NCBI RefSeq assembly: GCF_024347655.1
Contig: NZ_AP025514.1
Location: 2,852,001-2,916,000 of the forward strand
Direction: 5' to 3'
Source: Vibrio toranzoniae
GTDB lineage: Bacteria; Pseudomonadota; Gammaproteobacteria; Enterobacterales; Vibrionaceae
Length of the DNA: 64,000 nucleotides
Positions within the stretch are counted from its first letter, which is position 1. Each line of letters starts with the position of its first letter. Position numbers and translations under genes: made by a program. This document shows positions 18,808 through 28,341 of the stretch, piece after piece. The notes under the pieces were generated by a model, which was given only the letters and a program-made list of their open reading frames with translations, had not been told where the DNA came from and ran no database searches.

Positions 18808-19405
18808 CACTCAACTCCGGCTTAAATTGGTAGGTATACGCTCGCACCCTGAAATGGAGCGTGCTACTTTCTTGGCTGACGCGCTGCCAACTCACATCAT
18901 TAAAACTAATGATTCGTGGGAGTTTGGCGATGGCTGCTGAGAAGTCTCCAATCGCGTGATAGTCCCCTGTTAGCTCTATATTGAGCGGTAAACGATAGAG
19001 AAACTCCTTGTTTTGCTTCTGTCCCCAATCAATACGCGTAAACGTCAGCTTATTATCCAACCCAAGCTCATTCACTGAGGCCAACATACTTGCCAACTCT
19101 TTTTGTACTGGTAGCTGCTCTAATAGATAATCATAACGACTGGTTAAATCATCCAACTGACTCTGGAGCTTAGGCAAAACCGCCGCCTTATTGGCTTTAA
19201 TCCGCAAAGTTGTTTTAAGCGTCTGTTCTTGCTGTTTCATCTGCTGAAGTTCATCGTCCAAAGGAGCAATATACAACCAAGTCCCCACACCTTGGATAAG
19301 TATCATCAAGGCAAAAATGACCAATAGCTGAGGCAATAAAGGCCATTCGGTGATCTCATCAACATCGAGATCTTGCAAGCTCACCCGATTTTGAAAACTA
19401 ACCAT
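18794..19405 (-). CDS. pilO: Type IV pilus assembly protein PilO
   Basis: PilO is a bitopic inner-membrane protein that pairs with PilN in the alignment subcomplex. It has 203 residues: short cytoplasmic N-terminus, one membrane helix at about 24-46 (LPQLLVIFALMILIQG), a coiled coil (about 48-95) and a ferredoxin-like periplasmic domain. Its start overlaps pilN by 8 nt and its end overlaps pilP by 14 nt, so the genes are translationally coupled. Confidence 0.92.
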   Translation of the reverse strand: MVSFQNRVSLQDLDVDEITEWPLLPQLLVIFALMILIQGVGTWLYIAPLDDELQQMKQQEQTLKTTLRIKANKAAVLPKLQSQLDDLTSRYDYLLEQLPVQKELASMLASVNELGLDNKLTFTRIDWGQKQNKEFLYRLPLNIELTGDYHAIGDFSAAIAKLPRIISFNDVSWQRVSQESSTLHFRVRAYTYQFKPELSDETQ

Positions 19406-19997
19406 GATTCGCCCCCTTCTCTTTTACATTCTCGGCTGGACTATCTAATGACACAGGGATAAACACAAAAGAGACCTTGAAGGTCTGAAAGTCCTTATTG
19501 AAGCGTTTGCGATTATGAATGATAGAGTGCATCTCAACCCCTTTAAGGGAACGGGAGCGTTCTAAGTTATCCAACATCGTTGCCAAACGAGAAGTACTGT
19601 CGCTGATCCCCTCCATTTCAATTTCCTGACCATTCATTTTTATCTTATCGACATACACGCCTTCAGGGATGAGCTCCGGCATCAGGTTCATAAAATCAGT
19701 TGTCTTATTGCGACCGAGCTGTAAGGATTCGACCACGCCAAGTCTAGTAAGAATGGCTTTGTGTTCCTGTTCTGCGACTTTTAACGACTGAATTTTCTGG
19801 TCGAGTTGAGCGATATATTGATTGAGATAGTTGAGGCGCGCTTGTTGCTTGGCTTGTTGGCCGTGAAAGTAGTTACCGACCGCTCCTTGCCCACCAAGCG
19901 CAATGATGACGCCAAGAATGACTAGATGAACAAAACGCTTCTTATACTGAGCTCGAATTTCATCGCGCCAAGGCAGCAAGTTAATTTGATGCAACAT
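19398..19997 (-). CDS. pilN: Type IV pilus assembly protein PilN
   Basis: PilN contacts cytoplasmic PilM through its N-terminal tail and PilO in the periplasm. From the chosen ATG (MLHQINLLPWRDEIR) it has 199 residues. The INLLPWR motif is the PilM-binding signature, followed by one membrane helix and a coiled-coil/ferredoxin-like domain. The upstream 18 codons of the open frame lie inside pilM and were excluded. The overlap with pilM is 17 nt. Confidence 0.94.
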   Translation of the reverse strand: MLHQINLLPWRDEIRAQYKKRFVHLVILGVIIALGGQGAVGNYFHGQQAKQQARLNYLNQYIAQLDQKIQSLKVAEQEHKAILTRLGVVESLQLGRNKTTDFMNLMPELIPEGVYVDKIKMNGQEIEMEGISDSTSRLATMLDNLERSRSLKGVEMHSIIHNRKRFNKDFQTFKVSFVFIPVSLDSPAENVKEKGANHG

Positions 19998-21006
19998 GCT
20001 TTTCTCCCTGCCACTTGAGGCCACGCATTGCCATCCCCGCCGCAATACCAAAGTGCTGACAATTCAATGACGATCGGCGTTTCTGGGCCACCTTATTCTC
20101 AAACAAAGACATAGGGTTCAGTGACTCACAACTCATCTGAAAATGACGTTCTAACTCCTCAACGACCATTGGCATGCTCGCTCCTTCACCCATTAACCAA
20201 ATCCCTGAGATAGGTTGAAGCGCATTGACCGACGAATAGAGCTGCAGTTGACGCTTGAGCTTTTCAATAAGATTAACAATAAACCGATGTGTATCCTGAG
20301 TGGTGCCGAACACGCTTTCCATATCACTTGGATTGCCTGCGCCTAACAGCTCTTGAGTACCAAAGGCGATGTCTTTATAAAAAGGCGTAGAATTATGCGG
20401 GATAATCCCTAACGAGGTTTGGTCGATTCCAACGTCCACCAGCAGCCAGTTCTTCTTTTCTGGGTACAAATGCGAAGCCAATTGCCAAATATTGAGAAGC
20501 CCATGTGCTTGGGTATCAACGACGATAGGTTTAAACCCGGCTTTGCTTAATGCATTGGCTCGACTATCCACAACTTCCTTGCGAGTCGCGTACACCTGAT
20601 AACTACTTGTCGATCCTTTACCAAACCGTTTGTCTTCGAGCTTTACAAAATCTAAACTCAGCTCTTCGATAGGAAAGGGAGATTGATGAGCAAAGGTTTG
20701 ATAGATAGAAAACTCTTTCTCTCTATCTTCTAGATCGCTCTCTATTTGCAGTACTTTGCTGATCACCGTGTTATCTGGTACTGAAATAGCGACGTTACGA
20801 CTTCCAAAAGGCAGTCCTTTCTTAAGTTCTTTGAGTTTCTTAACAGTTTTCTGATACTCCAAAGTATGGTTAGCTGTAAAAATGTCGTCCGAAATCGGCA
20901 GCTCTTTGTATCCCACGATGGCATACAACTCCCCAACGGGTTTTAGTACCACAGCTTTGATACTGTGATGATTTATATCTATACCTGTAATTAATGATGA
21001 ACCCAT
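19981..21006 (-). CDS. pilM: Type IV pilus assembly ATPase-like protein PilM
   Basis: PilM is a cytoplasmic actin/FtsA-like protein that binds nucleotide and the PilN tail. It has 341 residues with the phosphate-1-like LITGIDINHHSIKAVVL start, a central LLVDVGIDQTSLG phosphate-2 strand and a SGIWLMGEGA adenosine-motif region. It is first of the pilMNOPQ operon and is divergent from mrcA across a 151-nt promoter region, an arrangement conserved in gamma-proteobacteria. Confidence 0.94.
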   Translation of the reverse strand: MGSSLITGIDINHHSIKAVVLKPVGELYAIVGYKELPISDDIFTANHTLEYQKTVKKLKELKKGLPFGSRNVAISVPDNTVISKVLQIESDLEDREKEFSIYQTFAHQSPFPIEELSLDFVKLEDKRFGKGSTSSYQVYATRKEVVDSRANALSKAGFKPIVVDTQAHGLLNIWQLASHLYPEKKNWLLVDVGIDQTSLGIIPHNSTPFYKDIAFGTQELLGAGNPSDMESVFGTTQDTHRFIVNLIEKLKRQLQLYSSVNALQPISGIWLMGEGASMPMVVEELERHFQMSCESLNPMSLFENKVAQKRRSSLNCQHFGIAAGMAMRGLKWQGEKHVASN

Positions 21007-21157
21007 TTGACCTAGCTCCTGAAGTGCTGAGCATTTCGTTGATTATCTAGGGGTTGTGATTATTAGTTAAATAAGCGTTAATAAACGAAAGCTAAGTTTT
21101 TAACCTAGAGTACAAGGGTTTGCTGCTTGTCAGCCTTAACTAATCAGGGATTATCCG

Positions 21158-23719
21158 GTGAAGTTCATAAAGAGATTATTCATATTTACATTGACTTGCA
21201 TGATTCTTGGAGTCAGTACAATTTTCGGGTTTTATTATTACGTAAAACCAGAGCTACCTGATGTGGCCACTTTGCGTGACGTAGAACTCCAAACACCAAT
21301 GCAAGTCTTCAGTCAAGATGGTAAGTTGATATCTCAATTTGGTGAAAAACGTCGGAATCCAGTCACTTATGACGAGATCCCTCGCCACTTAGTTGAAGCT
21401 CTAATTGCTACTGAAGATAGTCGTTTCTACGATCACCCAGGTATTGACCCTATCGGTATTACTCGTGCTGCAATCGTGGTCGCTATGTCGGGCTCTGCAA
21501 AGCAAGGGGCGAGTACCATTACTCAACAGCTTGCGCGTAACTTTTTCTTATCTAATGAGAAGAAGATCATGCGTAAGATCAAAGAGATATTCATTGCGAT
21601 CCACATTGAGCAACTGCTTAGCAAAGAAGAAATCATGGAACTTTACGTGAACAAGATATTCCTTGGTCACCGTTCCTATGGTTTTGGTGCAGCCGCTCGT
21701 GTTTACTTTGGTAAAGACCTTCCAGATCTCACCTTGAGTGAACTGGCTACACTTGCGGGTATGCCAAAGGCACCATCAACCATGAACCCTATCTACTCCG
21801 TTGAACGTGCAACCAACCGTCGTAATGTTGTATTACGCCGCATGTTGGATGAACAATACATCACTCAAGAAGAGTACGATGAGGCTCGCAACGAAGAACT
21901 TCTCTCTAAATATCATGGTGCAGAAATAGAAGTCAGCGCTCCGTATGTCGCGGAAGTAGCGCGCGCTTGGATGGTCGAACGCTACGGCGAAGAGGCTTAT
22001 ACATCAGGCATGAAAGTTTACACGACGGTTGATTCAAAACTGCAAAGGGCAGCCAACCAAGCCGCGATTAAGAACCTACTCAACTACGATGAACGTCACG
22101 GTTACCGTGGTGCTGAAAAGGTGCTGTGGCAAACCGAGCAATCGGCTTGGGATCATGAACAAATCGTTCAACACCTCAAGTCTCAACCAACCTATGGTGA
22201 CTTAGTCCCAGCGGTCGTGACGAGCGTTGATGCGAAAAGTGCACAGGTTTGGGTTAAGAACCAAGGGGAAGGAGCGATCGAGTGGCAAGGCATGAACTGG
22301 GCACGTAAGTTCCTAACAGACAATCGCCAAGGCCCTGCGCCTTCTCAAGCGAAAGAGATACTTGCTGTTGGTGAACAAATTTGGGTTCGCCATGAAGCCG
22401 TAACAGGCGATGAAGTATCTGAAGAACCGAGAGAAGAGTCAGCAGAGGCGAAATCAGAAACGCCTGTAGTATGGCGACTAAGCCAAGTACCGAATGCGAA
22501 CACTGCTTTTGTTGCAATGAACCCTAACAACGGCGCGGTTTTGTCGATGGTGGGTGGCTTTAACTTCGTGCACAACAAATTTAACCGAGCGACGCAATCT
22601 ATTCGTCAGGTTGGGTCTGGTATCAAACCATTTATCTATTCAGCAGCGATTAATAAAGGCTTAACGTTGGCATCACTGATCAACGATGCACCTATCAACC
22701 AATGGGATAAGAGCCAAGGTACCGCATGGCGACCAAAAAACTCACCGCCTACCTATGTCGGCCCAACCCGTTTACGCATTGGCCTAGCTCAATCTAAAAA
22801 CGTGATGGCCGTACGTGTACTGCGTGAAGTAGGCTTGGATGATACACGTAACTATCTAACACGCTTCGGTTTTGATATTGATAAAGTGCCTCGCTCTGAA
22901 ACCATCGCTTTGGGTGCAGGCAGCTTAACGCCAATGAAGGTTGCACAAGGTTACTCAGTATTCGCCAATGGCGGCTACTACGTTGAACCTTTTTATATCA
23001 GTCACATTGAAACACCATTTGGTGAGATTGAGTTTAAAGCAGCACCGAAGGTCGTTTGTAAGGAAGATTGTCAACAACAGATAACGAGCAACACTATGGC
23101 CGATGAGTTTGCTGAGCAAGATGTCGACACTGAAGTACAATACGCACCTCAAGTTATCTCTGAGCAGAACGCATTCCTAGTACGTGAAATGATGTACAGC
23201 AATATTTGGGGTGGCGGCGACTGGAGTCAAGGCACAGGTTGGAATGGTACTGGTTGGCGTGCTCAACCTTTAAAACGTCGTGACATTGGCGGTAAGACAG
23301 GTACAACCAATGATTCGAAAGATGCCTGGTATAGCGGCTACGGACCAGGCATGGTTGCGACCGTATGGGTCGGCTTTGATAACCACAACCGCGCTCTAGG
23401 TCGTACCAGAGCGAATTCAAACCTTGAAAAAAACCCGATTACAGGTGCCGAAGCTGGAGCGAAAACCGCAGAGCCAGCATGGGTTAAATTCATGGGAACG
23501 GCACTCGCGGGCGTACCAGCACAGCGCAAAGAACTTCCGAAAAACATCATCCGAGTTCGTATTGATCGTGAAACAGGTTTGCTAACTAACAAATTCGATA
23601 GCTCATCAATCTTCGAGTACTTCGAAAAAGGCACAGAGCCAACCGAGTACACCACCGAAGGTTTCAACGATGATATCTACTCAACGTCGTCTGGAGAAGC
23701 CGTAGAAGCGCTCTTTTAG
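21158..23719 (+). CDS. mrcA: Penicillin-binding protein 1A (bifunctional peptidoglycan synthase)
   Basis: PBP1A polymerises and cross-links peptidoglycan. It has 853 residues and uses a GTG start with AGGGA 7 nt upstream. There is an N-terminal membrane helix (about 8-28), a GT51 glycosyltransferase domain with EDSRFYDHPGID and GASTITQQLARN, an OB-like insert around 330-420, and a transpeptidase domain with the SGIKPF (SxxK-type) and KTGTTND (KTG) motifs. An acidic low-complexity patch rich in Glu sits between the domains. In V. cholerae PBP1A is the main class A synthase and needs the CsiV/LpoA partner. Monocistronic. Confidence 0.96.
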   Translation: MKFIKRLFIFTLTCMILGVSTIFGFYYYVKPELPDVATLRDVELQTPMQVFSQDGKLISQFGEKRRNPVTYDEIPRHLVEALIATEDSRFYDHPGIDPIGITRAAIVVAMSGSAKQGASTITQQLARNFFLSNEKKIMRKIKEIFIAIHIEQLLSKEEIMELYVNKIFLGHRSYGFGAAARVYFGKDLPDLTLSELATLAGMPKAPSTMNPIYSVERATNRRNVVLRRMLDEQYITQEEYDEARNEELLSKYHGAEIEVSAPYVAEVARAWMVERYGEEAYTSGMKVYTTVDSKLQRAANQAAIKNLLNYDERHGYRGAEKVLWQTEQSAWDHEQIVQHLKSQPTYGDLVPAVVTSVDAKSAQVWVKNQGEGAIEWQGMNWARKFLTDNRQGPAPSQAKEILAVGEQIWVRHEAVTGDEVSEEPREESAEAKSETPVVWRLSQVPNANTAFVAMNPNNGAVLSMVGGFNFVHNKFNRATQSIRQVGSGIKPFIYSAAINKGLTLASLINDAPINQWDKSQGTAWRPKNSPPTYVGPTRLRIGLAQSKNVMAVRVLREVGLDDTRNYLTRFGFDIDKVPRSETIALGAGSLTPMKVAQGYSVFANGGYYVEPFYISHIETPFGEIEFKAAPKVVCKEDCQQQITSNTMADEFAEQDVDTEVQYAPQVISEQNAFLVREMMYSNIWGGGDWSQGTGWNGTGWRAQPLKRRDIGGKTGTTNDSKDAWYSGYGPGMVATVWVGFDNHNRALGRTRANSNLEKNPITGAEAGAKTAEPAWVKFMGTALAGVPAQRKELPKNIIRVRIDRETGLLTNKFDSSSIFEYFEKGTEPTEYTTEGFNDDIYSTSSGEAVEALF

Positions 23720-23748
23720 CAGTAGAGTCTATTAAACAAACACCAAGT

Positions 23749-23786
23749 AAAAGGGCAGATACAATAATTCGTACCTGCCCTTTTTT
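23749..23786. terminator. Bidirectional terminator between mrcA and oxyR
   Basis: AAAAGGGCAG (23749-23758) pairs with CTGCCCTTTT (23775-23784), giving T tracts in both directions. It serves the convergent genes mrcA and oxyR. Confidence 0.88.
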
Positions 23787-23819
23787 ATGCCTGAAAACCG
23801 CCTATTGAGGCATTAAATC

Positions 23820-24710
23820 TTACTGTTTCTCAAGTTGCGTTCTAATAGTTTCAGCCAGTTGCTCAAAGCGTCCCTTTAACGGAGATCCTGGCCTGTACGC
23901 CACGACAATTCTGCGCGAAGGAGTAGGATTCACCGCAGGAACATAGCACACACCATCTTTCTGCTTTTCCTTTGGTACCGATAACTGAGGTAGTAAAGTA
24001 ATACCCGCCCCTGCCGCGACCATGTTACGCAGCGTTTCTAAGCTAGTCGCTTTGAAACGTTCATCGTCTTTTGCTCCCGCCGCAAAACAGAAGCCCAAAG
24101 CTTGATCTCGTAAACAGTGGCCATCGCCCAGCGCAAGTACGGTTCTACCATTAAGTTGAAGCATATCCACACTGTCTTGCTGAGCCCATTCATGGTCACA
24201 AGGCACAGCTAGACTCAGCGGCTCATCATAAACATCAATCTCTTTGAACATCGCCGTTTCATCAACCGCAGCCAATACCAAGCAATCGAGCTTGCCATCT
24301 TCCAACTGGCTGACCAGTTGATGAGTCTGCGCTTCATGCAGGTAAAGCTCAAGATCGGGGAAGCTCTCTTTCAGATGAGGAATAATTTTGGGCAAAATGT
24401 ACGGGCCTACCGTCGGAATAAAGCCAATATGCATTGGCCCCGTCATTGCTTCACCATGTCCACTCGCCATATCTTTAAAAGTCTTCACCTCATTGAGAAT
24501 AGACTTCGCTTGCTCAACAAGTTGTAAGCCTGATTCTGTAAATATCACCTTTCTTGGGCTACGCTCGGTTAACTGAAGGCCAATTTCATCTTCCAATTTA
24601 CGTATTTGGCCACTGAGCGTGGGCTGACTTACAAAGCACGCTTCTGCCGCTTTTCGGAAGTGTTTATGCTCTGCAAGCGCTACCAAGTATTCAAAGTCAC
24701 GAATGTTCAT
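23820..24710 (-). CDS. oxyR: Hydrogen-peroxide-sensing regulator OxyR
   Basis: This LysR-type regulator has 296 residues, with a winged HTH at about 1-60 (SQPTLSGQIRKLE recognition helix region). The redox pair C199 and C208 is at exactly the E. coli positions (GDGHCLRDQALGFC), so it should form the peroxide-induced disulfide. It is divergent from the peroxiredoxin-glutaredoxin gene, with a near-consensus OxyR site in between. Autorepression plus activation of the neighbour is the usual arrangement. Confidence 0.96.
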   Translation of the reverse strand: MNIRDFEYLVALAEHKHFRKAAEACFVSQPTLSGQIRKLEDEIGLQLTERSPRKVIFTESGLQLVEQAKSILNEVKTFKDMASGHGEAMTGPMHIGFIPTVGPYILPKIIPHLKESFPDLELYLHEAQTHQLVSQLEDGKLDCLVLAAVDETAMFKEIDVYDEPLSLAVPCDHEWAQQDSVDMLQLNGRTVLALGDGHCLRDQALGFCFAAGAKDDERFKATSLETLRNMVAAGAGITLLPQLSVPKEKQKDGVCYVPAVNPTPSRRIVVAYRPGSPLKGRFEQLAETIRTQLEKQ

Positions 24711-24781
24711 GAGCAGTCTCTCACCTCAAGTTTTAATAAGAACAAAGGTTTTAATAGAAATATTTAAAATAAATGTTCTTG

Positions 24782-24818
24782 ATAGAATTTACCTATCAAA
24801 ACCATAACATCAAACGAT
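24782..24818. promoter_or_regulatory. OxyR binding site between oxyR and the peroxiredoxin-glutaredoxin gene
   Basis: The 37-bp layout ATAG-N7-CTAT-N7-ATAA-N7-CGAT matches 14 of the 16 fixed bases of the OxyR consensus (four ATAG/CTAT quarter-sites at 10-11 bp steps). It lies 72 nt from the oxyR start and 112 nt from the prx start. Confidence 0.75.
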
Positions 24819-24929
24819 TAGAGCTATCAAAGAAATTATCTAATAATGGGCTCAACGAAACGAAACAGAGCAAAGAAAAACGTTAAGCTCTGATAGAACA
24901 AATTAAAAATACTATTTAAGGAAATCAAT

Positions 24930-25658
24930 ATGTTTACATCTAAAGAAGGTCAATCAATCCCTCAAGTAACATTCCCAACTCGCCAAGGTGATGCATGGGT
25001 TAACGTAACGACGGAAGAACTATTCAAAGACAAAACAGTTATCGTATTCAGCCTACCAGGCGCGTTTACGCCAACGTGCTCTTCAAGCCACCTACCTCGT
25101 TACAACGAGCTACACTCTGTATTCAAAGAGAACGGTGTTGATGACATTCTATGTGTTTCAGTAAACGACACATTCGTAATGAATGCTTGGAAAGCAGACC
25201 AAGAAGCGGAAAACATCACATTCATCCCAGATGGTAACGGTGATTTCACAGACGGCATGGGCATGCTAGTTGAGAAAAACGACATCGGCTTCGGCAAACG
25301 TTCATGGCGCTACAGCATGCTGGTTAAAAACGGCGTAGTAGAGAAAATGTTCATCGAAGAAGACGTACCAGGTGACCCGTTCAAGGTTTCTGATGCAGAT
25401 ACTATGCTTAACTACATAGCTCCTGAGCACAAAGAGCAAGAGTCAATCACAGTATTCACTAAACCAGGCTGTCCTTTCTGTATGAAAGCGAAGCAGAACC
25501 TTATCGACAAAGGTCTAAACTACGAAGAAGTCGTGCTAGGTAAAGACGCAACAACCGTAAGCCTACGTGCAATCTCTGGTCGTACTACCGTTCCTCAAGT
25601 ATTCATCGGTGGCAAACACATCGGTGGCAGCGAAGAGCTGGAAGCTTTCCTAGCTTAA
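24930..25658 (+). CDS. Hybrid peroxiredoxin 5-glutaredoxin
   Basis: This 242-residue fusion reduces peroxides with glutathione. The N-terminal Prx5 domain (about 1-165) has the peroxidatic C50 in GAFTPTC; the C-terminal glutaredoxin (about 170-242) has the CPFC active site at 181-184 and the [14 protein letters not shown] glutathione-binding segment. The layout equals the characterised Haemophilus influenzae hybrid. It is divergent from oxyR with a matching OxyR site, so peroxide induction is expected. The next gene, a flavoprotein disulfide reductase, may be functionally linked but lies behind a hairpin and a 271-nt gap. Confidence 0.95.
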   Translation: MFTSKEGQSIPQVTFPTRQGDAWVNVTTEELFKDKTVIVFSLPGAFTPTCSSSHLPRYNELHSVFKENGVDDILCVSVNDTFVMNAWKADQEAENITFIPDGNGDFTDGMGMLVEKNDIGFGKRSWRYSMLVKNGVVEKMFIEEDVPGDPFKVSDADTMLNYIAPEHKEQESITVFTKPGCPFCMKAKQNLIDKGLNYEEVVLGKDATTVSLRAISGRTTVPQVFIGGKHIGGSEELEAFLA

Positions 25659-25695
25659 TTTTTCTAGCGAGAACTTAGCAATATTGGAAACACTG

Positions 25696-25720
25696 GCTAA
25701 CCTACCCTTTGTAGGTTAGC
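25696..25720 (+). terminator. Hairpin after the peroxiredoxin-glutaredoxin gene
   Basis: GCTAACCTAC (25696-25705) pairs perfectly with GTAGGTTAGC (25711-25720). No long T run follows, so termination may be incomplete. Confidence 0.55.
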
Positions 25721-25929
25721 TACTTACAAGTTCTCCTTCTAAAGTTTCAAAAAAGCATTTAGAAAGTGAGGCTGGACAAAGCATATAGCTTCGACTCATT
25801 GACTTAAGAGTCACGCTAAACCTAAGAAACAAAATCACAAAACTAACCCACTACGCTGACTCGCTTTAAAAATCACTTGAGTTGGAGGGGTTCGTTCAAA
25901 CTAAATTTAGCCATTGCGAGAAGATTATT

Positions 25930-27396
25930 ATGAAACAAGTCAATGTAGATGTAGCAGTTATCGGGGGCGGTACGGCAGGTCTAGGTTCTTACCGCGCTGC
26001 AAAAGCACACACTGACAGTGTTGTGATGATTGAAGGCGGCCCTTACGGCACAACCTGTGCCCGTGTTGGTTGTATGCCATCTAAACTGCTTATTGCAGCT
26101 GCAGAAAGCGTACACCACATCGAGAAAGCGCCGGCTTTTGGCGTTCACCCACAAGGTGGTATCGTAGTTAACGGCCGTGAAGTCATGGACCGAGTGAAGT
26201 TTGAGCGTGACCGTTTTGTTGGTTTTGTTTTAGAAGGTGTTGATGAAATCCCAGAGCAAGACAAGATCTCTGGCTACGCAAAATTCTTAGATGACAACAC
26301 GCTACAAATTGATGACCACACAGTTGTGACGGCTAAGCGTATTGTCATCGCGACGGGTTCTCGCCCAGCATACCCTGCAGCTTGGAACGAGCTGGGCGAC
26401 CGTCTAATCATTAATGATGATGTGTTCAATTGGGATGATTTACCGAAATCAGTAGCCGTATTTGGCCCTGGTGTTATTGGTCTTGAGCTTGGTCAGTCAC
26501 TGCACCGCTTGGGTGTAAAAACAAAACTGTTCGGTTTAGGTGGTCAAGTAGGCCCAGTAACCGACCCAGAGATCATGGCTTATGCAGACAAAGCCTTCAA
26601 TGAAGAGTTCTACCTGGATGCAGACGTAAAAATCGAAAGTATGAAGCGTATTACCACTGAATCTGGTGAAGATCGCGTCGAAATCCAGTTCATCAATAAA
26701 CAAGGTGAATTAGAAACTAACGTCGTTGAGTATGTACTGGCAGCAACAGGCCGTCGTCCTAATACAGACAAGCTTGGCCTAGAGAACACCTCTCTTGAGC
26801 TTGATGAACGTGGTGTGCCAATCGCAGACCATTACACGCTACAAACATCGCTACCATCAGTATTTATCGCTGGTGATGCAAGCAACCAACTGCCTCTCCT
26901 GCATGAAGCAGCAGACCAAGCTCGTATTGCGGGTGACAACGCAGGTCGTTTCCCTGAGATTCGTGCAGGTCTACGTCGTTCTAAAATCTCAGCGGTATTC
27001 TCTGACCCACAAATCGCAATGGTTGGTGAAACGTACAAAGAGATCACAACACGCTTAGGTACTTGTGGTTGTTTCGCAACAGGAGAAGTGTCTTTCGAGA
27101 ACCAAGGTCGTTCACGAGTGATGCTACGCAACAAAGGTATTCTGCACGTCTACGGTGAGCAAGGTACTGGCCGTTTCCTTGGCGCTGAAATGATGGGGCC
27201 AAACGCAGAACACTTGGCGCACCTATTAGCTTGGGCGCATCAAAACAAGATGACGGTTTCGGAAATGCTAGACATGCCTTTCTACCACCCCGTTATCGAA
27301 GAGGGTGTACGAACCGCTCTGCGTGACCTCAATGCGAAACTACACCTAGGCCCACAGATGGTGAAGCACTGTCTAGACTGTGGACCTGGTTGTTAA
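25930..27396 (+). CDS. Dihydrolipoyl dehydrogenase-like flavoprotein with a C-terminal cysteine tail
   Basis: This class I FAD/NAD disulfide oxidoreductase has 488 residues from the ATG at MKQVNVDVAV; an upstream ATG adds 16 unconserved residues. FAD-binding GGGTAGLGS (12-20), the redox pair C43/C48 in TCARVGCMPSK, the second nucleotide site GPGVIGLELG and the C-terminal FYHPVIEEG His-Glu dyad are present. It is not next to any 2-oxoacid dehydrogenase subunit. The last eight residues, CLDCGPGC (C481, C484, C488), are an addition absent from classical Lpd and recall the C-terminal thiol shuttles of MerA and high-Mr thioredoxin reductase. Vibrio genomes annotate this as an extra Lpd; the real substrate is unknown. 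Confidence 0.88.
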   Translation: MKQVNVDVAVIGGGTAGLGSYRAAKAHTDSVVMIEGGPYGTTCARVGCMPSKLLIAAAESVHHIEKAPAFGVHPQGGIVVNGREVMDRVKFERDRFVGFVLEGVDEIPEQDKISGYAKFLDDNTLQIDDHTVVTAKRIVIATGSRPAYPAAWNELGDRLIINDDVFNWDDLPKSVAVFGPGVIGLELGQSLHRLGVKTKLFGLGGQVGPVTDPEIMAYADKAFNEEFYLDADVKIESMKRITTESGEDRVEIQFINKQGELETNVVEYVLAATGRRPNTDKLGLENTSLELDERGVPIADHYTLQTSLPSVFIAGDASNQLPLLHEAADQARIAGDNAGRFPEIRAGLRRSKISAVFSDPQIAMVGETYKEITTRLGTCGCFATGEVSFENQGRSRVMLRNKGILHVYGEQGTGRFLGAEMMGPNAEHLAHLLAWAHQNKMTVSEMLDMPFYHPVIEEGVRTALRDLNAKLHLGPQMVKHCLDCGPGC

Positions 27397-27436
27397 TCTC
27401 AGGTCACCTAAAAAGATAGCAAACATTAGATATTAG

Positions 27437-27468
27437 AAAGGAAAGCCATGAGCTTTCCTTTTTGTTTT
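27437..27468 (+). terminator. Terminator after the Lpd-like gene
   Basis: AAAGGAAAGC (27437-27446) pairs with GCTTTCCTTT (27452-27461), followed by a TTGTTTTT run. Confidence 0.88.
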
Positions 27469-27551
27469 TGGCAAGACACGCCATTCCTGAACTGAGGAAC
27501 AAAGTACCTAGAACCTCTTGAAGCCATTGCCTATCGCTAAAAACTTAGCTA

Positions 27552-27899
27552 TTACTTCTCAGCGGCAATCACAGAAATTTCAACCAATAGCGCTTCACGA
27601 GCCATGTTACCAGTCACACATGCACGAGCAGGAGCGTGACCTTCTGGAACCCATGCATCCCATACGGCATTCATTTCTTGGAAATCTTTCATGTCTTTCA
27701 AGTAAATCGTTGCTGACAGCATATGCTCTTTGTCGCTACCTGCTTGTTCAAGTAGCGCTTCAACTTTATCTAGCATGGTCTGTGTTTGTTCTGTGATGTC
27801 TTTGGTTGCATCAGCGCAAACTTGGCCACATAGGTAGATAGTACCGTTGTGTTTAACAATACGGCTCATACGTTGCTTGGTTTCTTGGCGCTCAATCAT
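27552..27899 (-). CDS. RidA (YjgF/YER057c/UK114) family protein
   Basis: This 115-residue trimeric RidA-type protein is likely a reactive enamine/imine deaminase. The active-site Arg in ARACVTGNM and the following Glu in LLVEISVIA are in place, as is the YLCGQVC strand. An AGAGGAAG ribosome site supports the first ATG. It belongs to the YoaB-like branch (Rid2 or a related group) rather than canonical RidA, so the physiological substrate is uncertain. Divergent from the DUF3624 gene. Confidence 0.85.
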   Translation of the reverse strand: MIERQETKQRMSRIVKHNGTIYLCGQVCADATKDITEQTQTMLDKVEALLEQAGSDKEHMLSATIYLKDMKDFQEMNAVWDAWVPEGHAPARACVTGNMAREALLVEISVIAAEK

Positions 27900-27985
27900 C
27901 GATCTTCCTCTCTATGTCACCGTGATCCAATATCTTGTGACGTGGTATTATCAAGGCAACAAGCATAACGCGAATTAAGCCTAAG

Positions 27986-28234
27986 ATGACATGTGTTCAT
28001 TGCAATAAAAATGGAAAAATCTTCAACAAACTCGGTCGCTGCCAACGTTGCATGAATCAACTGATGATGTTGTCGATAATAAGCTGGGGAGCATGGTGGT
28101 TATTTTTCAGAGAAGACCCGAAAACCATCAATGCCATCGCTTTGATGATGGCAGCTTGCGCATTCAGTGGTTTGTTGTCGCTGCATTGGTTTATGAAGTT
28201 TGTGGTGCTGCCTTTAAGGAACAAAAAGCGTTAA
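27986..28234 (+). CDS. Small DUF3624-type protein: zinc ribbon plus membrane helices
   Basis: An 82-residue protein with two CxxC pairs (CVHC at 3-6, CQRC at 19-22) forming a probable zinc ribbon, followed by two hydrophobic helices (about 26-41 and 49-72) and a basic tail (LRNKKR). I recognise it as the Vibrio-type DUF3624 family; no function is known to me. The layout suggests an inner-membrane protein with a metal-binding cytoplasmic N-terminus. It is divergent from the RidA gene and convergent with argH. Confidence 0.75.
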   Translation: MTCVHCNKNGKIFNKLGRCQRCMNQLMMLSIISWGAWWLFFREDPKTINAIALMMAACAFSGLLSLHWFMKFVVLPLRNKKR

Positions 28235-28341
28235 CTAAGATCTTGGGGGGAGATAAGTGATAACGGTCAAATATCGATTCAATGACCCGGTAGAGCTTCT
28301 ATTTAGCGCCCCATCATCATTTCCCAAATAGCAGATAGAAA

